Source: Thermoanaerobaculia bacterium (GTDB lineage: Bacteria; Acidobacteriota; Thermoanaerobaculia; Gp7-AA8). From it: 64,000 nt of DNA. Shown in pieces: positions 1-8,635 of this stretch. Both the position numbers and the translations under genes were made by a program. Position 1 is the first letter of the stretch. Each line of letters opens with the position of its first letter. Below the pieces are notes generated by a model. The model saw only the letters and a list, made by a program, of their open reading frames with translations, was not told the origin of the DNA and did not search any database. The stretch is from NCBI GenBank assembly GCA_017883205.1, contig JADGNZ010000011.1, forward strand, positions 62,001-126,000. The letters run 5' to 3'.

Positions 1-2818
1 TCTTGTAGTACTGCAGGGCGTTGATCCAGTCGCCCAGCTTCCAGAGAGCGTTGCCGATGTTCGTCGTTGCCACTTTGGAGAGTTGCTCGGAGCCGACCTT
101 GTCAGCCACTTTCAGCGCTTCGAGCAGGAGTTCGCGTGCGGCCTGCCAGTTGCCAAGGTTGAACTCGAGACAGCCAAGCGTGTTCATCACGTACCCGAAG
201 ACTACGGTCGGCTCACTCGGATCAAGAAGAGCCAGCGCGCGCTCGGACGACGCACGCGCCGCCGCATAGTCGTCCCGCTCGCGATACAGCCACGCGATGC
301 GGTTCAGCAGTTCGGCGACGTCATCCCATCTGCCGAGCTTTTCGAATTGATCGATGGCGTTCTGGTAGTACGACTGCGCTGCTTCCTGTTCGCCTCGCTT
401 GGCCAGCACTTTCCCGATCTTCTTCATGACCCGGGCGAGATCGGCGTTCGGGGCGTCGTCTTTGCTGCGAGCTTGAATGCTCTTCAGCAGGAACTGGTAT
501 GCCTGCATCGCCGCGCGGTGATCGCTGCTGCGGTAGTAGGCGTCGGCCAGTTTCTCCCGGACCTCTGCCTTCTTCGCTTCTTCCGCTCCGGCCAGATCCA
601 TCAATTCGAGTGCGCTGCGATAGAACTCCGTCGCACCCTCATGCGCGATCGTGCGCATCGCCAGATCGCCCGCTTCAACCGAGTAGTGCACGCCCTTGAT
701 CTGCTCGTTGGCTCTGGCGTAGTGGTAGGCAACCTCGCCGAGAATGTGAGTCGCGCCGGCCGTCAGTGCGGTTTCCAGCACCGCCGCAATGCGGTGATGC
801 AACTCCGTGCGACGGCGTTCGGTCATCGCGTTGTAGATCGCCTCGCGCAAGTGAATCTGTGGAAACGTGATCGTCTTTCCGTCGTTGGACTCGTCGAGCA
901 GGCCGAGCGAGACGACGCCGCGCAACGCTACATAGGCGTCCTCCGCTGAAGCGCCGGCGACGGACGTGAGTCCGTCAACGCCGGAAGACTCGCCGAATAC
1001 TGCGGCGGCCTCGATCACCGACCGCAGCTCCGGAGGAAGCGCTTCAACTTTCTCCATCAGGATCGACCCCGCACCACCCGGAATCCGTAATCCTTCGATG
1101 CGATCCATATCCGCGACCCATCCGCCGGCCGTCCAGTAGAGATAGGAGTGAGCGATGAGATAGTCGACGACGCGGCGGATGTTCAGCGGCGATCCTGCCG
1201 ACTCCCACAGAGTCCAGCGCACCAGCTCGTCGGAGATGTTCTCTTCGCCGAGGAGAGACTGGAGGTGCTCGCGAACGAGCGGCTCGTTCAGCGCCTCGAC
1301 GCGGATGATCGGGAACGCTCCCTCGCGCGCGCGGCGCTCCCAGGCAGTGAAGTTCGTGCCCTGCTCCGCGGGGTCTTCGGTGGAGGAATCGATCGTGAGA
1401 GTCCCGATGACGAGAAGGCGATTCTGTTTCGCCTCCCCGACCAGAAACGAGAAAAGCTCCGTCGTCGGCGGATCCGCCCACTGCACGTCATCGATCACGA
1501 GGATCAGCGGCGATGCGTTCGACTCCCCTTCCGAGGTACCGGCGCTCAGGAAGCCGTACATATCCTGCACCGCCTGCACGATGCGGTTATAGAGCTGGTA
1601 CTTGCCGGTCGCCGGAGGCGCTTCGTCGCTCGATCCGTCTGGCGCTGTCGAGCGAAGCAGGCGGCGAAGCTCGGCGGAAACATCTGCTCCAGGATTCACC
1701 GCCAGAACCATCTGCTGAAAAATCTCGAAGAACGGCGCGTACGCGGTCTTGCGGTTGATCGGACAACGTCCGCAGAAAACGCGCGCTCCGTCGAGTTGTG
1801 CGCGCAGATTGGCGTCGCGGACAATGCGGCTCTTTCCCATTCCCTCCGCGCCGGCGATGATCACGCCGTTGCCACGTCCGTCGCGCGCCTCGGCAATCAA
1901 CGACCGGAGCTGCGCGACTTCGGCCCGGCGGCCGATCAGCGGAGCCGCGAAGAGCTCTCCACTGCCGAGGAGCAGTTCACCGGCGCCGACTTTCTTTCCC
2001 GCCGCTGATGCGACTTCCTGCAGCAGCGCCGCTGCCGAGGCGAAGCGTTGTCGCGGATCCTTCTCGAGCAACTTCATGATGATCTGCTCGAGCTCCGGGG
2101 GGATTCGCGGATTGATCGACGAAGGCGGACGCACTTCTTCGTCGAGATGCATGCGGATGACCTCGATCGCAGGCCGGCCGTAGCCTGGCAGCGCGCCCGT
2201 AACCGTCTCGTAGAGCGTCATGCCGAGCGCGTAGAGGTCAGCCCGCGAGTCGACGCGATCCTGTTTCAGCACCTCGGGCGGCATGTAGTGCAGCGACCCA
2301 CGGATCTGCCGGTCCAGCACCTGCCGGCTCTCGATCGCCACTCCGAAATCCATGATCTTGGCCTTGCCGCCCTCATCGACGAGGATGTTCGACGGCTTCA
2401 GATCGAGGTGGATGATCCCAAGATGGTGGATGTGATGCAGTGCCGAGGCGATCTGTAGAATCACATCGTAGAGTGATGACCAGCTGTGTCCGTCGAAGTA
2501 CTCCGAGATTTTCTTTCCCGCGAAGTACTCCATCGTGAAGTACGGGTAGGAGTTCGGCAGCAGACCGTAGTCGAAGACTTTGATGATGCTCTCGTGCTCG
2601 AGCGAGGCAAGTGTCGAAAACTCTGTTTTGAACCGTAAAAGTTGCTGTGGCTCCGACAACTCGTGCCGGAGGATCTTGATCGCTTCGTCCCTCTGGTCTG
2701 ATACGTCGAACACGCGATAAACACAAGTCGACGGCGTTTCCTTGAGGATCGCGCGAACCTGATACCGCGGAGGAAGGGAAAGGTCGGGCGCGAGCAGCGC
2801 TTCAAGTGTGGTCGTCAT
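1..2818 (-). CDS. Ser/Thr protein kinase fused to AAA-type ATPase and TPR array (3' end outside window)
   Basis: The frame is open from ATG at 2818 to the window edge, giving at least 939 residues. An N-terminal protein kinase domain (about residues 15-275) shows the ATP lysine in DEAIKIL, the catalytic loop HLDLKPSN and a DFG motif. It is followed by a P-loop ATPase with Walker A GAEGMGKS and Walker B LILVIDDVQWADP, then tandem TPR-like helices up to the edge. This resembles bacterial PknK / adenylate-cyclase-like regulators, in which the ATPase and TPR parts sense a signal and the kinase is the output. The catalytic loop has Leu in place of the usual Arg (HLD), so it is a non-RD kinase. It is divergent from the kinase at 2929, with a 110-bp shared upstream region. 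Substrate and stimulus are unknown. Confidence 0.9.
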   Translation of the reverse strand, partial: MTTTLEALLAPDLSLPPRYQVRAILKETPSTCVYRVFDVSDQRDEAIKILRHELSEPQQLLRFKTEFSTLASLEHESIIKVFDYGLLPNSYPYFTMEYFAGKKISEYFDGHSWSSLYDVILQIASALHHIHHLGIIHLDLKPSNILVDEGGKAKIMDFGVAIESRQVLDRQIRGSLHYMPPEVLKQDRVDSRADLYALGMTLYETVTGALPGYGRPAIEVIRMHLDEEVRPPSSINPRIPPELEQIIMKLLEKDPRQRFASAAALLQEVASAAGKKVGAGELLLGSGELFAAPLIGRRAEVAQLRSLIAEARDGRGNGVIIAGAEGMGKSRIVRDANLRAQLDGARVFCGRCPINRKTAYAPFFEIFQQMVLAVNPGADVSAELRRLLRSTAPDGSSDEAPPATGKYQLYNRIVQAVQDMYGFLSAGTSEGESNASPLILVIDDVQWADPPTTELFSFLVGEAKQNRLLVIGTLTIDSSTEDPAEQGTNFTAWERRAREGAFPIIRVEALNEPLVREHLQSLLGEENISDELVRWTLWESAGSPLNIRRVVDYLIAHSYLYWTAGGWVADMDRIEGLRIPGGAGSILMEKVEALPPELRSVIEAAAVFGESSGVDGLTSVAGASAEDAYVALRGVVSLGLLDESNDGKTITFPQIHLREAIYNAMTERRRTELHHRIAAVLETALTAGATHILGEVAYHYARANEQIKGVHYSVEAGDLAMRTIAHEGATEFYRSALELMDLAGAEEAKKAEVREKLADAYYRSSDHRAAMQAYQFLLKSIQARSKDDAPNADLARVMKKIGKVLAKRGEQEAAQSYYQNAIDQFEKLGRWDDVAELLNRIAWLYRERDDYAAARASSERALALLDPSEPTVVFGYVMNTLGCLEFNLGNWQAARELLLEALKVADKVGSEQLSKVATTNIGNALWKLGDWINALQYYK

Positions 2819-2893
2819 GTCTCGGTGGTCACATTACGTTTCTGTTACGGGTGTAAATATTAACCCGGCAATGTTCCATCGCGGGTCAGAAAG

Positions 2894-2919
2894 TTGACCA
2901 CTCGTCTGTCAAGTACAAT
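2894..2919 (+). promoter_or_regulatory. Possible promoter of the second kinase
   Basis: TTGACC (2894-2899) and TACAAT (2914-2919) lie just upstream of the GTG at 2929. The 14-bp spacer is short and the -10 box is only 9 bp from the start codon, so the transcript would be leaderless. This is a weak call, based on motif resemblance only. Confidence 0.25.
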
Positions 2920-2928
2920 ACCGACCGC

Positions 2929-5370
2929 GTGCCGAACCTGCCCCAAAACGTTGATCGATTCGACGTTATCCGCATCCTGGGCAAAGGCGGGATGGGGACG
3001 GTTTATCTGGCCCGCGATCAACGGCTCGACCGTCTGGTCGCAGTCAAGGTCCTGCACGCCGAGGACATGGGCGACGGGGACAAGCGCACGCGATTCATGC
3101 GGGAAGCGAGGACGGCCGCGGCAATCCGGCACCCCAACGTCGCCACGATCTACGAGGTTGGCGAGACTCCCGAGGGTGTTCCGTTCATCGTGATGGAGTA
3201 CTCGGAAGGAGAAACGCTGTCGCAGCGGATGCGGCGCCGGCCACCCGAGGCGGCTGAGTTTCTCTCGATTGCCAAACAGATCGCAGCGGGCGTCGCCGCC
3301 GCGCACGAGTGCGGCATCGTGCACCGCGATCTGAAGTCGGCCAACATCATGATCGAGCCGACGGGTCAGGTGAAGATCCTCGACTTCGGTCTGGCCAAGG
3401 CACTTCCGACACAACTACCCCGATTAACGGATTCCTCGAGCAGACGCCTTTTCGGAACACTGCACTATCTTGCGCCGGAACAGGTGCGCGGCCAGCCGGC
3501 CGATGAGCGCGCCGATCTCTTTTCGGTCGGCGTCATCCTGTATCAGATGGCGACGGGCCAGCTTCCGTTCAACGCCGACGCACCATTGATGGTGTTGGAG
3601 AAGATTCGCGACTCCGAGCCGGAGCCGTTCGTCGCGCGCGATCCCGCCTTCCCCGCCGCTGCCACGAAGATCATCGGCAAGCTCCTGAAGAAAGAACCGC
3701 AGGACCGCTACCAGACCGCTCGCGACCTTCTGAGCGACCTCGATGACATCGACACGCCGACCGCCCGATATTCGGCTTCGATGTCACCGACGCACTCGTC
3801 GATCGGCCGAACGCGCCCGCGGCCACGCTGGACCCGGCTCATCCTGACGATCGTCGCGTTCGCGGCTGGCGCAGCGGCGATCGTCTACTTCAATCGTCAC
3901 ACGCGGGTGGAACCTGTTCCTGCGCCGGCCACTCCCCCGCCTCCCATCCGCTCGATGGCGGTGCTTCCGCTCGACAACATCGCGAACAACGCGAACGATG
4001 ACTTCCTCTCCGTCGGTCTCGCCGACGCGCTCGTGACGAAGTTGCAGCAGATTCCGTCGCTGCAGGTGCGGCCAACGTCGGCGATCGTCGAATTTCACAA
4101 GAAGAAAATCGACATGAAGACTGCCGCCGAGCAGCTCCACGTCGACAGCGTGCTCGAAGGACACTTCCTGGCCGCCGGCGATCTCGTGCGCGTCAATCTT
4201 CAGCTCACCGACTCGCGAACCGGCTACAACGTCTGGGCCGACACGATCGACGGCAAACGCGGCGATCTCATCAAGCTGATCGACGACGTTTCGTCGCGCA
4301 CAGTCGCCGCACTGAATCAGAAGCTCGGCATGCAAAAGGCGGGAAACGCGTCGGAGCCGCGGTCGTCGAGTCCGCGCGCGTTCGAAGAGTACCTCCGAGC
4401 CCGCGCACTCAGCGGAAGTCTCGTACCCGCAGATCATCAGGCGCAGGAAGCCGATCTGCGCCGCGCCATCGGTTTCGATCCGAACTTCGCAGCCGCCTAC
4501 GCCGAGCTGGCCATCGCCATGTCCCTCGGGCAGGCTCGCGGGTTGGACACCGCGCCGGACACGACCGAGCGCGCCACCTGGTACGCGCACCAAGCCGTGA
4601 GGCTCGATCCGCATCTTGCCGCCGCTCATCTCGCGCTGGGCCGCGTATTCGTCCGGGTGCCGGAACGTTTCCGCGAGGCGGTACGCGAGAACCTGGCGGC
4701 GTTACAGTTGAACCCAAACGACATCAACGCGCTCAACAACGTCGCCAACTTCTTCGTCTCGATCGGCGACACGCAGCGCGTTCGATGCGTCGGCGACCGC
4801 CTGGTCAGCCTCGACCCCAACTCCAATGAAGCCAAGATCCGCGGCTATTGGTTCGTCAACGCCATCGATCCCGAGGGCGCGCTGTCGAACGCACCCGCAG
4901 CCTTGGCCGCGCGCGACACGGAGCTGGCAGGCCGCGACATCCGGGCCAACGCGTTCATCCTGATCGGCAACCTCGCCAGCGCGGAAGCGGAGGCCCAACG
5001 GATCTCCCAACTCGTGCCGCAGCACTACCTCGGCAAGAGTCTCCGCGCGATGATCGCGGCCGCGAAGGGGGATCGTCCGGCCGCGGAAGCGGCGCTCCAT
5101 TCGTTCGAAGCGGACGCCAACCGCCTTCACTGGGCCGCCATGCGCCAGGCCTTTTGCTACGCAAAGCTCGGTGATCGGGACAATGCCATGCGCTGGGTCA
5201 ACCGCGCCGCCGAGCTCGGGAACCACAGCTGGTTCGCCTGGATCAAGCATCCGTGGATGCAGTCGCTGCAGACCGATCCCGAGTATCAGACCGTCATCGG
5301 AAAGATGAAAGCCGATCTCGACGACGTTTCGGGCGACGTGATGGGCGTGTACCAGCTCATCTGCCACTGA
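2929..5370 (+). CDS. PknB-type Ser/Thr kinase with transmembrane helix, TolB/FlgO-like domain and TPRs
   Basis: This 813-residue receptor-like kinase starts at GTG. The kinase domain (residues about 9-275) has the glycine loop GKGGMGTVYLA, VAVKVL, catalytic HRDLKSANIM, DFGLAKA and APEQ. One membrane helix at about 305-325 follows a basic linker. Outside the membrane there is a domain beginning RSMAVLPLDNIANN, the type found in TolB/FlgO-like and adenylate-cyclase-associated regions, and then TPR repeats to the C-terminus. This architecture is frequent in Acidobacteriota. Unlike its divergent neighbour it is a canonical RD kinase. The gene is followed by a strong inverted repeat (5376-5447) that separates it from convergent nadA. 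Ligand and targets cannot be inferred. Confidence 0.93.
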   Translation: MPNLPQNVDRFDVIRILGKGGMGTVYLARDQRLDRLVAVKVLHAEDMGDGDKRTRFMREARTAAAIRHPNVATIYEVGETPEGVPFIVMEYSEGETLSQRMRRRPPEAAEFLSIAKQIAAGVAAAHECGIVHRDLKSANIMIEPTGQVKILDFGLAKALPTQLPRLTDSSSRRLFGTLHYLAPEQVRGQPADERADLFSVGVILYQMATGQLPFNADAPLMVLEKIRDSEPEPFVARDPAFPAAATKIIGKLLKKEPQDRYQTARDLLSDLDDIDTPTARYSASMSPTHSSIGRTRPRPRWTRLILTIVAFAAGAAAIVYFNRHTRVEPVPAPATPPPPIRSMAVLPLDNIANNANDDFLSVGLADALVTKLQQIPSLQVRPTSAIVEFHKKKIDMKTAAEQLHVDSVLEGHFLAAGDLVRVNLQLTDSRTGYNVWADTIDGKRGDLIKLIDDVSSRTVAALNQKLGMQKAGNASEPRSSSPRAFEEYLRARALSGSLVPADHQAQEADLRRAIGFDPNFAAAYAELAIAMSLGQARGLDTAPDTTERATWYAHQAVRLDPHLAAAHLALGRVFVRVPERFREAVRENLAALQLNPNDINALNNVANFFVSIGDTQRVRCVGDRLVSLDPNSNEAKIRGYWFVNAIDPEGALSNAPAALAARDTELAGRDIRANAFILIGNLASAEAEAQRISQLVPQHYLGKSLRAMIAAAKGDRPAAEAALHSFEADANRLHWAAMRQAFCYAKLGDRDNAMRWVNRAAELGNHSWFAWIKHPWMQSLQTDPEYQTVIGKMKADLDDVSGDVMGVYQLICH

Positions 5371-5375
5371 GGTTG

Positions 5376-5447
5376 ATCCGCAGATGTCGCAGATGGAACG
5401 CAGATTTGAAACGCCTTATCTGCGTTCCATCTGCGACATCTGCGGAT
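5376..5447. repeat. Perfect 30-bp inverted repeat between convergent genes
   Basis: Arms at 5376-5405 and 5418-5447 are exact complements with a 12-nt loop. Each arm contains the short motif CGCAGAT/GCAGATG several times. A variant of the same sequence family forms the inverted repeat at 9474-9541. It lies between the stops of the kinase and nadA, so it could serve as a bidirectional transcription barrier, although it has no T-tract. Confidence 0.9.
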
Positions 5448-5453
5448 AGAACG

Positions 5454-6443
5454 TTAACCCTCCGTTGCCTCGAACATCCGCCGTAATGCCCGCTCCGCCG
5501 GAACTCGGATGTCCTCGGGGACGTCGATCTCGTAGCGCATGAACTTGAGCGAATCGCGCACATCCTCGAGCGTGGTCACCTTCATGAACGTGCAAAGCTT
5601 GCAGCCTTTGACGAAGGTCTTTTCCGGCACTTCCATCGCCAGGCGGTCGGAGAGCCCGCACTCGGTGACGACGAGGAAGCGGTTGCCCGGTCGCTCCTTC
5701 GCGTACTTCACCATTCCCGACGTCGAGAGCACCGCGTCGGCCAGCGCGGCCACATCGGCGCGGCATTCGGGATGAACGAGGATCTCAATCTCGGGATCGG
5801 CTTCGCGGATGCGCGCCACCTCATACGGCGTGATCTGCTGATGCACGTAGCAGAACCCTTCCCACGGAATGATGTTCTTGTCCGGAACCTGCTCGGCAAC
5901 GTGACGCGCCAGGTTGCGGTCGGGAACGAAGAGGATGTTCTTGTTCGGCAGCGTACCGACAACTTTCGCCGCGTTTCCCGACGTGACGATGACATCCGAG
6001 AGCGCTTTCACCGCCGCGGTGGTGTTGACGTAGCTGACGACGGCCAGATCAGCGAGCTCCACCTTCAGCTCCGCGATCCGTTTGCGCAGATCCTCGGCCG
6101 GCGCTGAATCGGCAAGCTGGCAGCCCGCGGCAAGATTCGGAAGCAGCACGGTCCGCGACGGATTCACGATCTTCGCCGTCTCGGCCATGAAGTGAACGCC
6201 GCAGAAATCGATGACGTCGGCGTCGCGAACCTTCGACGCCATCAACGCCAGCTCCAGCGAATCGCCGACAAAGTCCGCAATCTTCAGAATCTCGGGACGG
6301 TAGTAGTTGTGCGCGACGATGACCGCGTTGCGCTCCTTCTTCAGCGCCCGGATCTCTTCGTGCAGCTCTTCAAACTCACGAACATCTTCCGCCGTGTACT
6401 CGTACGTCCGGACGCGGCTCAGTTCTTCGAACAAGGTAGACAT
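5454..6443 (-). CDS. nadA: Quinolinate synthase A
   Basis: This 329-residue protein condenses iminoaspartate with dihydroxyacetone phosphate to quinolinate in de novo NAD synthesis, using a 4Fe-4S cluster. Family landmarks are visible: VAHNYYRPEI near residue 43, DFCGVHFMAET with a cluster cysteine (about residues 99-109), ECRADV in the middle and KGCKLCTFMK near the C-terminus. Length matches the family. No nadB or nadC lies nearby, so the pathway genes are dispersed. The start ATG at 6443 precedes MSTLFEELSRVRTYEY, in line with other NadA N-termini. Confidence 0.95.
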   Translation of the reverse strand: MSTLFEELSRVRTYEYTAEDVREFEELHEEIRALKKERNAVIVAHNYYRPEILKIADFVGDSLELALMASKVRDADVIDFCGVHFMAETAKIVNPSRTVLLPNLAAGCQLADSAPAEDLRKRIAELKVELADLAVVSYVNTTAAVKALSDVIVTSGNAAKVVGTLPNKNILFVPDRNLARHVAEQVPDKNIIPWEGFCYVHQQITPYEVARIREADPEIEILVHPECRADVAALADAVLSTSGMVKYAKERPGNRFLVVTECGLSDRLAMEVPEKTFVKGCKLCTFMKVTTLEDVRDSLKFMRYEIDVPEDIRVPAERALRRMFEATEG

Positions 6444-6576
6444 GTCTGGGTGAGACTCTAGCGGATTCGATGACGATGATGAAATCGCAAACGCTGTACC
6501 GGCGCTCGCATCTCATCGCACCACTTCAAAGGCAAGGCGCCGGCCAGGTCCGAATCGGAAAATGCCGAAGTCCACG

Positions 6577-6819
6577 TCAAAGCTCGCCGCGCTCAAAAGC
6601 CTCCGCGATCATCGCATCCTTATTTGCCGCCACGCCGCCTCCAGTCGAACGGCCGAGCGCGAAAAGGATCGATGGATCGGCCGCAACCCGCGGAGAAGCT
6701 ATGTCACGGGCCACCAGCCTGCGGATGTATTCGGCGAACGACACTCCGAGGTCGGCGGCACGTTTGCGGGCACTTCTACGAGTCTCACGATCGAGGGTGA
6801 TCTGGGTGCGTGACATCAT
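6577..6819 (-). CDS. Ribbon-helix-helix (VapB/CopG-like) antitoxin-type protein
   Basis: About 80 residues beginning MMSRTQITLDRE (ATG at 6819 or 6816). The N-terminal SRTQITLDRETRRSARKRA is a typical RHH beta-strand plus helix, followed by LGVSFAEYIRRLVARDI; the C-terminal AMIAEAFERGEL resembles the toxin-binding tails of VapB proteins. The start overlaps the stop of the upstream Phd-like gene (TGATG), so the two are translationally coupled. VapB genes are normally followed by a PIN-domain toxin. Here the next bases lead directly into nadA, with no PIN reading frame. Confidence 0.7.
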   Translation of the reverse strand: MMSRTQITLDRETRRSARKRAADLGVSFAEYIRRLVARDIASPRVAADPSILFALGRSTGGGVAANKDAMIAEAFERGEL

Positions 6820-7076
6820 GATGGCATCCAGTCCAGTGTCTCCGAGCATTCTTCGAGCGGCTCAGCCATTCCTTCGCGAATCGACTCACGCAGGCCAGGA
6901 ACAGAAAGGATGTAGAGCGTCTCCTGGATCGCCTGCCAGTCAGAAAGAGGCACGAGTACTCCCGCAGCCCGCTCCCCCGTGATTCCGATCGTCGTGTGAG
7001 CAGCGGCGGCTTCCTCGATGAGAGATTCAAGGATACCCTGCGCCTGCTTCACACTAATTCGTTTCATGACGGTCAT
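6816..7076 (-). CDS. Phd/YefM-family antitoxin-like protein
   Basis: 86 residues, MTVMKRISVKQAQGILESLIEEA, then HTTIGITGERAAGVLVPLSDWQAI. This is the Phd/YefM fold signature: a beta strand, a helix, and the 'GxxxAGVLVPLSDW' strand-turn. These proteins autoregulate their promoter and neutralise a RelE/Doc-type toxin through the C-terminal tail. No such toxin follows; instead the coupled downstream gene is a second antitoxin-like RHH protein. The start could also be the internal ATG at 7067 (MKRISV). Confidence 0.7.
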   Translation of the reverse strand: MTVMKRISVKQAQGILESLIEEAAAAHTTIGITGERAAGVLVPLSDWQAIQETLYILSVPGLRESIREGMAEPLEECSETLDWMPS

Positions 7077-7094
7077 CGTAACATCGCCGCCACT

Positions 7095-7427
7095 TCAAAC
7101 CTGCCGCAGCACCACCACCGTCGCGCCCCACCCTCCCCCACTCCCGTCGGCATCGTGGAAGGCTTCCACGTAGTCGAGTGAAGCCAGCAGCTTGCGGATG
7201 CTTTCGCGCTGCATACCGATCCCGCGACCGTGGATCAGGCGTACCTGGCGGAATCCATGTTGCCGCGCTGCGATCAGGTACTCCGAGGCCACGTCGCGAA
7301 TCTCGCCGGGGCGGAACGGATGAAGATCGAGCGTGTCGGTGATCGGGATCTCGACCGGCTCATCGTGAGTCTCATCGGGCGTCTCATCGTCCGTCTCATC
7401 GGTGTCGCTCACCGGCTCGTCGTCCAT
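7095..7427 (-). CDS. Smr domain protein
   Basis: 110 residues. An acidic, low-complexity N-terminus (about 30 residues rich in D, E and T) precedes a complete Smr domain with the hallmark LDLHPF and HGRG motifs. Smr domains occur at the C-terminus of MutS2 and as stand-alone nucleases acting on nucleic acids or ribosome-bound mRNA. Here it is a stand-alone protein, and its target cannot be deduced. It is divergent from the MglA-like GTPase, with only about 50 bp between likely start codons, so the two promoters overlap. Confidence 0.85.
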   Translation of the reverse strand: MDDEPVSDTDETDDETPDETHDEPVEIPITDTLDLHPFRPGEIRDVASEYLIAARQHGFRQVRLIHGRGIGMQRESIRKLLASLDYVEAFHDADGSGGGWGATVVVLRQV

Positions 7428-7480
7428 GCCGCGATTCTATGTGCGATACTTTCGCTCCCGACACCGATCCGAGAAAACCG

Positions 7481-8563
7481 ATGGTCCTGTTCAATCACGC
7501 GACCCGCGAAATGACCGCCAAGATCGTCTACTACGGTCCCGGCCTTTGCGGAAAGACGACCAACCTGATGGTCATCTTCGACAAGCTCGACCCCAAGCAG
7601 AAGGGGAAGATGCTGTCGCTGGCGACGAAAACCGATCGCACGCTCTTCTTCGACCTCCTGCCGGTCGACATCGGGAGAGTCGGCTCGTTCAATCTCAAGA
7701 TCCAGCTCTACACCGTGCCCGGCCAGGTGTTCTACAACGAGACGCGCAAGCTGGTGCTGAAGGGCGCCGACGCCGTCGTCTTCGTCGCCGACTCGCAGCC
7801 TTCGATGGTCGAGTCGACCCGCGAGAGTTTCGGCAATCTGCTGGAGAACCTCGAGCAGAACAACATCGATCCGAACGACACGCCGATCGTCATCCAGTTC
7901 AACAAACGCGACATCCCCGGCGTCCTACCCATCGAGCAGCTCCAGGAGCGCCTTGGATTCGAAGGCTATCCGTACACCGAGGCCGCGGCGATCAGAGGCG
8001 AAGGCGTGATGGAGACGTTCAAGCTCATCTCCAAAATCACGGCCAAGCATCTCTACAGCCGCTTGCAGGGAAAACCGTTGCCGCCGGAAAAAGTGAAAGC
8101 CGATTCCGTCCGCGTGAAGGGGAAGGCGAAAGCGGAACCCGAGCCGGAGCCGGAGCCCGAGCCGTCCCCGACGCCGCAGGTCAATCCGTTCGCCGACTCC
8201 GTTCCTTTCCCCGAGTCGCAGATCGACAGCAGCTACGAGCGGATGGAAGAGGTCTCGCTCGAATCGCTGCTCTCCGAAGGGCGGGAACGTCCAGCCACGA
8301 TCTCGGGCAATGTCCCCATTCCAATTGACACCGACGAAATCGAAGAGCTCGACGCAGCCGCGCTGGTACCGGCCGAGGAGACTCCCTCACCGGACGTGGC
8401 AGTCACGGAAGTCCCCGATGCGGTCGCCAGCGACGCGGATGAGAAGGTCCGCCTGCTCGAAGCGCAGATCGACTCGATGCGCGCCGAGCACCGCGCCGAG
8501 CTCGAGTCCATCCTTCGCGAGCTCGATGCGCTCAGCGCGCGCGTGCGCGATCGCCTCGATTAA
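7481..8563 (+). CDS. MglA-like small GTPase with C-terminal extension
   Basis: A Ras-like GTPase of the MglA family: MVLFNHATREMTAKIVYYGPG, P-loop GPGLCGKTTN, switch II region YTVPGQVFYNETRKLVLKGAD and the NKRD specificity motif. In other bacteria MglA sets cell polarity and drives gliding or type IV pilus motility with an MglB partner; no mglB is seen nearby. After residue 200 the protein adds a Pro/Glu-rich linker and ends in a predicted coiled coil (VRLLEAQIDSMRAEHRAEL...). The family N-terminus matches the ATG at 7481; an upstream ATG at 7439 is possible but adds 14 atypical residues. Confidence 0.88.
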   Translation: MVLFNHATREMTAKIVYYGPGLCGKTTNLMVIFDKLDPKQKGKMLSLATKTDRTLFFDLLPVDIGRVGSFNLKIQLYTVPGQVFYNETRKLVLKGADAVVFVADSQPSMVESTRESFGNLLENLEQNNIDPNDTPIVIQFNKRDIPGVLPIEQLQERLGFEGYPYTEAAAIRGEGVMETFKLISKITAKHLYSRLQGKPLPPEKVKADSVRVKGKAKAEPEPEPEPEPSPTPQVNPFADSVPFPESQIDSSYERMEEVSLESLLSEGRERPATISGNVPIPIDTDEIEELDAAALVPAEETPSPDVAVTEVPDAVASDADEKVRLLEAQIDSMRAEHRAELESILRELDALSARVRDRLD

Positions 8564-8635
8564 TGAACCAAGGCGGTTGCCAATTCCGCCCGCTGACCCT
8601 AGAATCACGATCTATCTTTTATTTGGAGGATACCA

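Noticed and set aside
4702-5367. Long antisense frames in high-GC genes (for example 4702-5367, 21113-22990, 24213-25859)
   Set aside because: Typical GC-driven shadow frames opposite well-supported genes, without domain motifs.
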